This document shows, piece by piece, positions 1 to 11,300 of a DNA stretch of 47,935 bases. Made by a program: the position numbers and the translations under genes. The notes beneath the pieces were generated by a model, which was given only the letters and a program-made list of their open reading frames with translations, made no database searches and was not told the origin of the DNA. Source of the stretch: Apostichopus japonicus (Eukaryota > Echinodermata > Holothuroidea > Aspidochirotida > Stichopodidae); contig NW_027288847.1 in NCBI RefSeq assembly GCF_037975245.1, forward strand, positions 1 through 47,935, read 5' to 3'. Position 1 is the first letter of the stretch. Each line of letters opens with the position of its first letter.

Positions 1-59
1 CGAGCCCAGGACCCAAAACACGTCACGCTCTCGAGCGCAACCAACCGCGCCACGACAGC

Positions 60-134
60 AGCTGATATAAATCTATGTTCGTTCCTAATACTTCAAGTTC
101 CAGAGAACCCTATCAGAGCGCTGCAAAAGCAAAC
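60..134 (-). repeat. Non-tRNA body of the monomer (75 bp)
   Basis: This is the half of the monomer that does not fit the tRNA-like fold. On the minus strand it runs from GTTTGCTTTTGC through GGTTCTCTGG and GAACATAG to the A+T-rich ATTTATATCAGCT before the next tRNA-like head. It holds a short direct repeat, CTCTG twice with 8 bases between. In a tRNA-derived SINE this would be the body or 3' tail. I do not recognise it, and I see no poly(A) or simple-sequence tail that would normally end a SINE. The original element may have lost its tail before tandem amplification. Confidence 0.5.
125..128 (-). terminator. TTTT tract just past the tRNA-like 3' end (possible Pol III terminator)
   Basis: On the minus strand the tRNA-like segment ends at 135, six bases follow (GTTTGC), then TTTT at 128-125 and GCAGC. 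A run of four T shortly after the mature 3' end is how tRNA genes normally terminate. The tract is short, and functional strength of four T varies between organisms. A second TTTT lies inside the tRNA-like segment at 168-165, which could stop a transcript early. The tract recurs in each monomer, and some copies in the noisy part have five T. Confidence 0.45.
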
Positions 135-145
135 TGCCGTGGCCG

Positions 146-156
146 GGTCTCGAGCC
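146..156 (-). promoter_or_regulatory. RNA polymerase III B-box-like element
   Basis: The minus strand reads GGCTCGAGACC. It matches the B-box consensus GGTTCGANTCC at 9 of 11 positions (C for T at 3, A for T at 9). It coincides with the T stem-loop of the tRNA-like fold and lies 34 bp downstream of the A-box-like element, a normal tRNA/SINE spacing. The invariant core TCGA is kept. The two changes could weaken TFIIIC binding. It recurs once per monomer across the plus-strand monomer boundary. Confidence 0.68.
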
Positions 157-190
157 CAGGACCCAAAACACGTCACGCTCTCGAGCGCAA

Positions 191-202
191 CCAACCGCGC
201 CA
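191..202 (-). promoter_or_regulatory. RNA polymerase III A-box-like element
   Basis: The minus strand reads TGGCGCGGTTGG. Against the tRNA A-box consensus TRGYNNARNNGG there is one mismatch (G for A at position 7). It sits at tRNA positions 8-19 of the tRNA-like segment, exactly where an A box belongs, and recurs once per monomer. In real tRNA genes and tRNA-derived SINEs this element binds TFIIIC. Whether it works here is not shown. Confidence 0.68.
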
Positions 203-2250
203 CGACAGCAGCTGATATAAATCTATGTTCGTTCCTAATACTTCAAGTTCCAGAGAACCCTATCAGAGCGCTGCAAAAGCAAACTGCCGTGGCCGGGTCT
301 CGAGCCCAGGACCCAAAACACGTCACGCTCTCGAGCGCAACCAACCGCGCCACGACAGCAGCTGATATAAATCTATGTTCGTTCCTAATACTTCAAGTTC
401 CAGAGAACCCTATCAGAGCGCTGCAAAAGCAAACTGCCGTGGCCGGGTCTCGAGCCCAGGACCCAAAACACGTCACGCTCTCGAGCGCAACCAACCGCGC
501 CACGACAGCAGCTGATATAAATCTATGTTCGTTCCTAATACTTCAAGTTCCAGAGAACCCTATCAGAGCGCTGCAAAAGCAAACTGCCGTGGCCGGGTCT
601 CGAGCCCAGGACCCAAAACACGTCACGCTCTCGAGCGCAACCAACCGCGCCACGACAGCAGCTGATATAAATCTATGTTCGTTCCTAATACTTCAAGTTC
701 CAGAGAACCCTATCAGAGCGCTGCAAAAGCAAACTGCCGTGGCCGGGTCTCGAGCCCAGGACCCAAAACACGTCACGCTCTCGAGCGCAACCAACCGCGC
801 CACGACAGCAGCTGATATAAATCTATGTTCGTTCCTAATACTTCAAGTTCCAGAGAACCCTATCAGAGCGCTGCAAAAGCAAACTGCCGTGGCCGGGTCT
901 CGAGCCCAGGACCCAAAACACGTCACGCTCTCGAGCGCAACCAACCGCGCCACGACAGCAGCTGATATAAATCTATGTTCGTTCCTAATACTTCAAGTTC
1001 CAGAGAACCCTATCAGAGCGCTGCAAAAGCAAACTGCCGTGGCCGGGTCTCGAGCCCAGGACCCAAAACACGTCACGCTCTCGAGCGCAACCAACCGCGC
1101 CACGACAGCAGCTGATATAAATCTATGTTCGTTCCTAATACTTCAAGTTCCAGAGAACCCTATCAGAGCGCTGCAAAAGCAAACTGCCGTGGCCGGGTCT
1201 CGAGCCCAGGACCCAAAACACGTCACGCTCTCGAGCGCAACCAACCGCGCCACGACAGCAGCTGATATAAATCTATGTTCGTTCCTAATACTTCAAGTTC
1301 CAGAGAACCCTATCAGAGCGCTGCAAAAGCAAACTGCCGTGGCCGGGTCTCGAGCCCAGGACCCAAAACACGTCACGCTCTCGAGCGCAACCAACCGCGC
1401 CACGACAGCAGCTGATATAAATCTATGTTCGTTCCTAATACTTCAAGTTCCAGAGAACCCTATCAGAGCGCTGCAAAAGCAAACTGCCGTGGCCGGGTCT
1501 CGAGCCCAGGACCCAAAACACGTCACGCTCTCGAGCGCAACCAACCGCGCCACGACAGCAGCTGATATAAATCTATGTTCGTTCCTAATACTTCAAGTTC
1601 CAGAGAACCCTATCAGAGCGCTGCAAAAGCAAACTGCCGTGGCCGGGTCTCGAGCCCAGGACCCAAAACACGTCACGCTCTCGAGCGCAACCAACCGCGC
1701 CACGACAGCAGCTGATATAAATCTATGTTCGTTCCTAATACTTCAAGTTCCAGAGAACCCTATCAGAGCGCTGCAAAAGCAAACTGCCGTGGCCGGGTCT
1801 CGAGCCCAGGACCCAAAACACGTCACGCTCTCGAGCGCAACCAACCGCGCCACGACAGCAGCTGATATAAATCTATGTTCGTTCCTAATACTTCAAGTTC
1901 CAGAGAACCCTATCAGAGCGCTGCAAAAGCAAACTGCCGTGGCCGGGTCTCGAGCCCAGGACCCAAAACACGTCACGCTCTCGAGCGCAACCAACCGCGC
2001 CACGACAGCAGCTGATATAAATCTATGTTCGTTCCTAATACTTCAAGTTCCAGAGAACCCTATCAGAGCGCTGCAAAAGCAAACTGCCGTGGCCGGGTCT
2101 CGAGCCCAGGACCCAAAACACGTCACGCTCTCGAGCGCAACCAACCGCGCCACGACAGCAGCTGATATAAATCTATGTTCGTTCCTAATACTTCAAGTTC
2201 CAGAGAACCCTATCAGAGCGCTGCAAAAGCAAACTGCCGTGGCCGGGTCT

Positions 2251-2399
2251 CGAGCCCAGGACCCAAAACACGTCACGCTCTCGAGCGCAACCAACCGCGC
2301 CACGACAGCATGATATAAATCTCTTGTTCGTTCCTAATACTTCAAGTTCCAGAGAACCCTATCAGAGCGCTGCAAAAGCAAACTGCCGTGGCCGGGTCT
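2251..2399. repeat. 149-bp variant monomer
   Basis: Two changes occur 13 bases apart. GC is missing from AGCAGCTGAT (now AGCATGAT at 2307-2314), which removes the CAGCTG site and shortens the duplicated GCTGCT at the 5' end of the minus-strand tRNA-like head. A in AATCTATGTTCG is replaced by CT at 2323-2324, which removes the ATG. Net length is -1, so monomer phase and the open plus frame shift here. It is the only altered monomer I see in the first 17.8 kb. It could be a real private variant or a join between two assembled blocks. Confidence 0.85.
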
Positions 2400-5300
2400 C
2401 GAGCCCAGGACCCAAAACACGTCACGCTCTCGAGCGCAACCAACCGCGCCACGACAGCAGCTGATATAAATCTATGTTCGTTCCTAATACTTCAAGTTCC
2501 AGAGAACCCTATCAGAGCGCTGCAAAAGCAAACTGCCGTGGCCGGGTCTCGAGCCCAGGACCCAAAACACGTCACGCTCTCGAGCGCAACCAACCGCGCC
2601 ACGACAGCAGCTGATATAAATCTATGTTCGTTCCTAATACTTCAAGTTCCAGAGAACCCTATCAGAGCGCTGCAAAAGCAAACTGCCGTGGCCGGGTCTC
2701 GAGCCCAGGACCCAAAACACGTCACGCTCTCGAGCGCAACCAACCGCGCCACGACAGCAGCTGATATAAATCTATGTTCGTTCCTAATACTTCAAGTTCC
2801 AGAGAACCCTATCAGAGCGCTGCAAAAGCAAACTGCCGTGGCCGGGTCTCGAGCCCAGGACCCAAAACACGTCACGCTCTCGAGCGCAACCAACCGCGCC
2901 ACGACAGCAGCTGATATAAATCTATGTTCGTTCCTAATACTTCAAGTTCCAGAGAACCCTATCAGAGCGCTGCAAAAGCAAACTGCCGTGGCCGGGTCTC
3001 GAGCCCAGGACCCAAAACACGTCACGCTCTCGAGCGCAACCAACCGCGCCACGACAGCAGCTGATATAAATCTATGTTCGTTCCTAATACTTCAAGTTCC
3101 AGAGAACCCTATCAGAGCGCTGCAAAAGCAAACTGCCGTGGCCGGGTCTCGAGCCCAGGACCCAAAACACGTCACGCTCTCGAGCGCAACCAACCGCGCC
3201 ACGACAGCAGCTGATATAAATCTATGTTCGTTCCTAATACTTCAAGTTCCAGAGAACCCTATCAGAGCGCTGCAAAAGCAAACTGCCGTGGCCGGGTCTC
3301 GAGCCCAGGACCCAAAACACGTCACGCTCTCGAGCGCAACCAACCGCGCCACGACAGCAGCTGATATAAATCTATGTTCGTTCCTAATACTTCAAGTTCC
3401 AGAGAACCCTATCAGAGCGCTGCAAAAGCAAACTGCCGTGGCCGGGTCTCGAGCCCAGGACCCAAAACACGTCACGCTCTCGAGCGCAACCAACCGCGCC
3501 ACGACAGCAGCTGATATAAATCTATGTTCGTTCCTAATACTTCAAGTTCCAGAGAACCCTATCAGAGCGCTGCAAAAGCAAACTGCCGTGGCCGGGTCTC
3601 GAGCCCAGGACCCAAAACACGTCACGCTCTCGAGCGCAACCAACCGCGCCACGACAGCAGCTGATATAAATCTATGTTCGTTCCTAATACTTCAAGTTCC
3701 AGAGAACCCTATCAGAGCGCTGCAAAAGCAAACTGCCGTGGCCGGGTCTCGAGCCCAGGACCCAAAACACGTCACGCTCTCGAGCGCAACCAACCGCGCC
3801 ACGACAGCAGCTGATATAAATCTATGTTCGTTCCTAATACTTCAAGTTCCAGAGAACCCTATCAGAGCGCTGCAAAAGCAAACTGCCGTGGCCGGGTCTC
3901 GAGCCCAGGACCCAAAACACGTCACGCTCTCGAGCGCAACCAACCGCGCCACGACAGCAGCTGATATAAATCTATGTTCGTTCCTAATACTTCAAGTTCC
4001 AGAGAACCCTATCAGAGCGCTGCAAAAGCAAACTGCCGTGGCCGGGTCTCGAGCCCAGGACCCAAAACACGTCACGCTCTCGAGCGCAACCAACCGCGCC
4101 ACGACAGCAGCTGATATAAATCTATGTTCGTTCCTAATACTTCAAGTTCCAGAGAACCCTATCAGAGCGCTGCAAAAGCAAACTGCCGTGGCCGGGTCTC
4201 GAGCCCAGGACCCAAAACACGTCACGCTCTCGAGCGCAACCAACCGCGCCACGACAGCAGCTGATATAAATCTATGTTCGTTCCTAATACTTCAAGTTCC
4301 AGAGAACCCTATCAGAGCGCTGCAAAAGCAAACTGCCGTGGCCGGGTCTCGAGCCCAGGACCCAAAACACGTCACGCTCTCGAGCGCAACCAACCGCGCC
4401 ACGACAGCAGCTGATATAAATCTATGTTCGTTCCTAATACTTCAAGTTCCAGAGAACCCTATCAGAGCGCTGCAAAAGCAAACTGCCGTGGCCGGGTCTC
4501 GAGCCCAGGACCCAAAACACGTCACGCTCTCGAGCGCAACCAACCGCGCCACGACAGCAGCTGATATAAATCTATGTTCGTTCCTAATACTTCAAGTTCC
4601 AGAGAACCCTATCAGAGCGCTGCAAAAGCAAACTGCCGTGGCCGGGTCTCGAGCCCAGGACCCAAAACACGTCACGCTCTCGAGCGCAACCAACCGCGCC
4701 ACGACAGCAGCTGATATAAATCTATGTTCGTTCCTAATACTTCAAGTTCCAGAGAACCCTATCAGAGCGCTGCAAAAGCAAACTGCCGTGGCCGGGTCTC
4801 GAGCCCAGGACCCAAAACACGTCACGCTCTCGAGCGCAACCAACCGCGCCACGACAGCAGCTGATATAAATCTATGTTCGTTCCTAATACTTCAAGTTCC
4901 AGAGAACCCTATCAGAGCGCTGCAAAAGCAAACTGCCGTGGCCGGGTCTCGAGCCCAGGACCCAAAACACGTCACGCTCTCGAGCGCAACCAACCGCGCC
5001 ACGACAGCAGCTGATATAAATCTATGTTCGTTCCTAATACTTCAAGTTCCAGAGAACCCTATCAGAGCGCTGCAAAAGCAAACTGCCGTGGCCGGGTCTC
5101 GAGCCCAGGACCCAAAACACGTCACGCTCTCGAGCGCAACCAACCGCGCCACGACAGCAGCTGATATAAATCTATGTTCGTTCCTAATACTTCAAGTTCC
5201 AGAGAACCCTATCAGAGCGCTGCAAAAGCAAACTGCCGTGGCCGGGTCTCGAGCCCAGGACCCAAAACACGTCACGCTCTCGAGCGCAACCAACCGCGCC

Positions 5301-8300
5301 ACGACAGCAGCTGATATAAATCTATGTTCGTTCCTAATACTTCAAGTTCCAGAGAACCCTATCAGAGCGCTGCAAAAGCAAACTGCCGTGGCCGGGTCTC
5401 GAGCCCAGGACCCAAAACACGTCACGCTCTCGAGCGCAACCAACCGCGCCACGACAGCAGCTGATATAAATCTATGTTCGTTCCTAATACTTCAAGTTCC
5501 AGAGAACCCTATCAGAGCGCTGCAAAAGCAAACTGCCGTGGCCGGGTCTCGAGCCCAGGACCCAAAACACGTCACGCTCTCGAGCGCAACCAACCGCGCC
5601 ACGACAGCAGCTGATATAAATCTATGTTCGTTCCTAATACTTCAAGTTCCAGAGAACCCTATCAGAGCGCTGCAAAAGCAAACTGCCGTGGCCGGGTCTC
5701 GAGCCCAGGACCCAAAACACGTCACGCTCTCGAGCGCAACCAACCGCGCCACGACAGCAGCTGATATAAATCTATGTTCGTTCCTAATACTTCAAGTTCC
5801 AGAGAACCCTATCAGAGCGCTGCAAAAGCAAACTGCCGTGGCCGGGTCTCGAGCCCAGGACCCAAAACACGTCACGCTCTCGAGCGCAACCAACCGCGCC
5901 ACGACAGCAGCTGATATAAATCTATGTTCGTTCCTAATACTTCAAGTTCCAGAGAACCCTATCAGAGCGCTGCAAAAGCAAACTGCCGTGGCCGGGTCTC
6001 GAGCCCAGGACCCAAAACACGTCACGCTCTCGAGCGCAACCAACCGCGCCACGACAGCAGCTGATATAAATCTATGTTCGTTCCTAATACTTCAAGTTCC
6101 AGAGAACCCTATCAGAGCGCTGCAAAAGCAAACTGCCGTGGCCGGGTCTCGAGCCCAGGACCCAAAACACGTCACGCTCTCGAGCGCAACCAACCGCGCC
6201 ACGACAGCAGCTGATATAAATCTATGTTCGTTCCTAATACTTCAAGTTCCAGAGAACCCTATCAGAGCGCTGCAAAAGCAAACTGCCGTGGCCGGGTCTC
6301 GAGCCCAGGACCCAAAACACGTCACGCTCTCGAGCGCAACCAACCGCGCCACGACAGCAGCTGATATAAATCTATGTTCGTTCCTAATACTTCAAGTTCC
6401 AGAGAACCCTATCAGAGCGCTGCAAAAGCAAACTGCCGTGGCCGGGTCTCGAGCCCAGGACCCAAAACACGTCACGCTCTCGAGCGCAACCAACCGCGCC
6501 ACGACAGCAGCTGATATAAATCTATGTTCGTTCCTAATACTTCAAGTTCCAGAGAACCCTATCAGAGCGCTGCAAAAGCAAACTGCCGTGGCCGGGTCTC
6601 GAGCCCAGGACCCAAAACACGTCACGCTCTCGAGCGCAACCAACCGCGCCACGACAGCAGCTGATATAAATCTATGTTCGTTCCTAATACTTCAAGTTCC
6701 AGAGAACCCTATCAGAGCGCTGCAAAAGCAAACTGCCGTGGCCGGGTCTCGAGCCCAGGACCCAAAACACGTCACGCTCTCGAGCGCAACCAACCGCGCC
6801 ACGACAGCAGCTGATATAAATCTATGTTCGTTCCTAATACTTCAAGTTCCAGAGAACCCTATCAGAGCGCTGCAAAAGCAAACTGCCGTGGCCGGGTCTC
6901 GAGCCCAGGACCCAAAACACGTCACGCTCTCGAGCGCAACCAACCGCGCCACGACAGCAGCTGATATAAATCTATGTTCGTTCCTAATACTTCAAGTTCC
7001 AGAGAACCCTATCAGAGCGCTGCAAAAGCAAACTGCCGTGGCCGGGTCTCGAGCCCAGGACCCAAAACACGTCACGCTCTCGAGCGCAACCAACCGCGCC
7101 ACGACAGCAGCTGATATAAATCTATGTTCGTTCCTAATACTTCAAGTTCCAGAGAACCCTATCAGAGCGCTGCAAAAGCAAACTGCCGTGGCCGGGTCTC
7201 GAGCCCAGGACCCAAAACACGTCACGCTCTCGAGCGCAACCAACCGCGCCACGACAGCAGCTGATATAAATCTATGTTCGTTCCTAATACTTCAAGTTCC
7301 AGAGAACCCTATCAGAGCGCTGCAAAAGCAAACTGCCGTGGCCGGGTCTCGAGCCCAGGACCCAAAACACGTCACGCTCTCGAGCGCAACCAACCGCGCC
7401 ACGACAGCAGCTGATATAAATCTATGTTCGTTCCTAATACTTCAAGTTCCAGAGAACCCTATCAGAGCGCTGCAAAAGCAAACTGCCGTGGCCGGGTCTC
7501 GAGCCCAGGACCCAAAACACGTCACGCTCTCGAGCGCAACCAACCGCGCCACGACAGCAGCTGATATAAATCTATGTTCGTTCCTAATACTTCAAGTTCC
7601 AGAGAACCCTATCAGAGCGCTGCAAAAGCAAACTGCCGTGGCCGGGTCTCGAGCCCAGGACCCAAAACACGTCACGCTCTCGAGCGCAACCAACCGCGCC
7701 ACGACAGCAGCTGATATAAATCTATGTTCGTTCCTAATACTTCAAGTTCCAGAGAACCCTATCAGAGCGCTGCAAAAGCAAACTGCCGTGGCCGGGTCTC
7801 GAGCCCAGGACCCAAAACACGTCACGCTCTCGAGCGCAACCAACCGCGCCACGACAGCAGCTGATATAAATCTATGTTCGTTCCTAATACTTCAAGTTCC
7901 AGAGAACCCTATCAGAGCGCTGCAAAAGCAAACTGCCGTGGCCGGGTCTCGAGCCCAGGACCCAAAACACGTCACGCTCTCGAGCGCAACCAACCGCGCC
8001 ACGACAGCAGCTGATATAAATCTATGTTCGTTCCTAATACTTCAAGTTCCAGAGAACCCTATCAGAGCGCTGCAAAAGCAAACTGCCGTGGCCGGGTCTC
8101 GAGCCCAGGACCCAAAACACGTCACGCTCTCGAGCGCAACCAACCGCGCCACGACAGCAGCTGATATAAATCTATGTTCGTTCCTAATACTTCAAGTTCC
8201 AGAGAACCCTATCAGAGCGCTGCAAAAGCAAACTGCCGTGGCCGGGTCTCGAGCCCAGGACCCAAAACACGTCACGCTCTCGAGCGCAACCAACCGCGCC

Positions 8301-11300
8301 ACGACAGCAGCTGATATAAATCTATGTTCGTTCCTAATACTTCAAGTTCCAGAGAACCCTATCAGAGCGCTGCAAAAGCAAACTGCCGTGGCCGGGTCTC
8401 GAGCCCAGGACCCAAAACACGTCACGCTCTCGAGCGCAACCAACCGCGCCACGACAGCAGCTGATATAAATCTATGTTCGTTCCTAATACTTCAAGTTCC
8501 AGAGAACCCTATCAGAGCGCTGCAAAAGCAAACTGCCGTGGCCGGGTCTCGAGCCCAGGACCCAAAACACGTCACGCTCTCGAGCGCAACCAACCGCGCC
8601 ACGACAGCAGCTGATATAAATCTATGTTCGTTCCTAATACTTCAAGTTCCAGAGAACCCTATCAGAGCGCTGCAAAAGCAAACTGCCGTGGCCGGGTCTC
8701 GAGCCCAGGACCCAAAACACGTCACGCTCTCGAGCGCAACCAACCGCGCCACGACAGCAGCTGATATAAATCTATGTTCGTTCCTAATACTTCAAGTTCC
8801 AGAGAACCCTATCAGAGCGCTGCAAAAGCAAACTGCCGTGGCCGGGTCTCGAGCCCAGGACCCAAAACACGTCACGCTCTCGAGCGCAACCAACCGCGCC
8901 ACGACAGCAGCTGATATAAATCTATGTTCGTTCCTAATACTTCAAGTTCCAGAGAACCCTATCAGAGCGCTGCAAAAGCAAACTGCCGTGGCCGGGTCTC
9001 GAGCCCAGGACCCAAAACACGTCACGCTCTCGAGCGCAACCAACCGCGCCACGACAGCAGCTGATATAAATCTATGTTCGTTCCTAATACTTCAAGTTCC
9101 AGAGAACCCTATCAGAGCGCTGCAAAAGCAAACTGCCGTGGCCGGGTCTCGAGCCCAGGACCCAAAACACGTCACGCTCTCGAGCGCAACCAACCGCGCC
9201 ACGACAGCAGCTGATATAAATCTATGTTCGTTCCTAATACTTCAAGTTCCAGAGAACCCTATCAGAGCGCTGCAAAAGCAAACTGCCGTGGCCGGGTCTC
9301 GAGCCCAGGACCCAAAACACGTCACGCTCTCGAGCGCAACCAACCGCGCCACGACAGCAGCTGATATAAATCTATGTTCGTTCCTAATACTTCAAGTTCC
9401 AGAGAACCCTATCAGAGCGCTGCAAAAGCAAACTGCCGTGGCCGGGTCTCGAGCCCAGGACCCAAAACACGTCACGCTCTCGAGCGCAACCAACCGCGCC
9501 ACGACAGCAGCTGATATAAATCTATGTTCGTTCCTAATACTTCAAGTTCCAGAGAACCCTATCAGAGCGCTGCAAAAGCAAACTGCCGTGGCCGGGTCTC
9601 GAGCCCAGGACCCAAAACACGTCACGCTCTCGAGCGCAACCAACCGCGCCACGACAGCAGCTGATATAAATCTATGTTCGTTCCTAATACTTCAAGTTCC
9701 AGAGAACCCTATCAGAGCGCTGCAAAAGCAAACTGCCGTGGCCGGGTCTCGAGCCCAGGACCCAAAACACGTCACGCTCTCGAGCGCAACCAACCGCGCC
9801 ACGACAGCAGCTGATATAAATCTATGTTCGTTCCTAATACTTCAAGTTCCAGAGAACCCTATCAGAGCGCTGCAAAAGCAAACTGCCGTGGCCGGGTCTC
9901 GAGCCCAGGACCCAAAACACGTCACGCTCTCGAGCGCAACCAACCGCGCCACGACAGCAGCTGATATAAATCTATGTTCGTTCCTAATACTTCAAGTTCC
10001 AGAGAACCCTATCAGAGCGCTGCAAAAGCAAACTGCCGTGGCCGGGTCTCGAGCCCAGGACCCAAAACACGTCACGCTCTCGAGCGCAACCAACCGCGCC
10101 ACGACAGCAGCTGATATAAATCTATGTTCGTTCCTAATACTTCAAGTTCCAGAGAACCCTATCAGAGCGCTGCAAAAGCAAACTGCCGTGGCCGGGTCTC
10201 GAGCCCAGGACCCAAAACACGTCACGCTCTCGAGCGCAACCAACCGCGCCACGACAGCAGCTGATATAAATCTATGTTCGTTCCTAATACTTCAAGTTCC
10301 AGAGAACCCTATCAGAGCGCTGCAAAAGCAAACTGCCGTGGCCGGGTCTCGAGCCCAGGACCCAAAACACGTCACGCTCTCGAGCGCAACCAACCGCGCC
10401 ACGACAGCAGCTGATATAAATCTATGTTCGTTCCTAATACTTCAAGTTCCAGAGAACCCTATCAGAGCGCTGCAAAAGCAAACTGCCGTGGCCGGGTCTC
10501 GAGCCCAGGACCCAAAACACGTCACGCTCTCGAGCGCAACCAACCGCGCCACGACAGCAGCTGATATAAATCTATGTTCGTTCCTAATACTTCAAGTTCC
10601 AGAGAACCCTATCAGAGCGCTGCAAAAGCAAACTGCCGTGGCCGGGTCTCGAGCCCAGGACCCAAAACACGTCACGCTCTCGAGCGCAACCAACCGCGCC
10701 ACGACAGCAGCTGATATAAATCTATGTTCGTTCCTAATACTTCAAGTTCCAGAGAACCCTATCAGAGCGCTGCAAAAGCAAACTGCCGTGGCCGGGTCTC
10801 GAGCCCAGGACCCAAAACACGTCACGCTCTCGAGCGCAACCAACCGCGCCACGACAGCAGCTGATATAAATCTATGTTCGTTCCTAATACTTCAAGTTCC
10901 AGAGAACCCTATCAGAGCGCTGCAAAAGCAAACTGCCGTGGCCGGGTCTCGAGCCCAGGACCCAAAACACGTCACGCTCTCGAGCGCAACCAACCGCGCC
11001 ACGACAGCAGCTGATATAAATCTATGTTCGTTCCTAATACTTCAAGTTCCAGAGAACCCTATCAGAGCGCTGCAAAAGCAAACTGCCGTGGCCGGGTCTC
11101 GAGCCCAGGACCCAAAACACGTCACGCTCTCGAGCGCAACCAACCGCGCCACGACAGCAGCTGATATAAATCTATGTTCGTTCCTAATACTTCAAGTTCC
11201 AGAGAACCCTATCAGAGCGCTGCAAAAGCAAACTGCCGTGGCCGGGTCTCGAGCCCAGGACCCAAAACACGTCACGCTCTCGAGCGCAACCAACCGCGCC

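Larger units (their letters stand above)
135..209 (-). other. tRNA-like head of the satellite monomer (first complete copy; repeats every 150 bp)
   Basis: Read 5'-3' on the minus strand from 209 to 135 (75 nt). Acceptor strand GCTGTCG (209-203) pairs with CCACGGC (142-136) at 6 of 7 positions (one G-T, one C-C mismatch). TG follows at tRNA positions 8-9. The D stem GCGC/GCGC (200-197, 188-185) is perfect, with loop GGTTGGTT. A 24-nt anticodon/variable stretch (183-160) has only a poor stem, CGAGA with TTTTG and a 10-nt loop, and I can name no anticodon. The T stem CTGGG/CCCGG (159-155, 147-143) is fully paired with one wobble around the 7-nt loop CTCGAGA. A at 135 would be the discriminator. 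The normal 27-48 interval is 22 nt, here 24. Inference: this is the head of a tRNA-derived SINE, not a working tRNA, because the anticodon arm is degraded and T54 is C. I cannot assign a parental tRNA. The same segment recurs in nearly all monomers. Confidence 0.78.
1..2310. repeat. Homogeneous block 1
   Basis: Successive 150-bp monomers show no difference that I noticed by eye. The window begins inside the array, so this block's true left edge is not visible. It ends where the variant monomer loses two bases after 2310. Confidence 0.9.

Noticed and set aside
108-114. Telomere-like ACCCTAT within the monomer
   Set aside because: It occurs singly in each 150-bp monomer and is never tandem, so it is not telomeric or interstitial telomere repeat.
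1-150. Hammerhead or other self-cleaving ribozyme in the satellite, as known from some animal satellites
   Set aside because: CTGATA occurs on both strands, but neither place continues as the CTGANGA core, and no matching GAAA element follows at a suitable distance. I saw no twister-like core by eye either.
1-150. CENP-B box as a sign of centromeric function
   Set aside because: No match to NTTCGNNNNANNCGGGN on either strand. The one TTCG on the plus strand (monomer 78-81) lacks the required A and CGGG downstream. A centromeric location stays possible but unsupported.
135-209. Functional tRNA gene cluster
   Set aside because: The anticodon arm has no convincing 5-bp stem with a 7-nt loop, T54 is C, and an internal TTTT interrupts the segment, so a charged, decoding tRNA is unlikely.
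75-215. 46-codon ATG frame in each monomer (ATG at monomer position 75, TGA in the next monomer)
   Set aside because: It appears once per monomer by repetition, resembles no family I know, and is routinely broken or fused by one-base indels. The AT-rich TATAAAT shortly upstream of the ATG is not enough to call a promoter.
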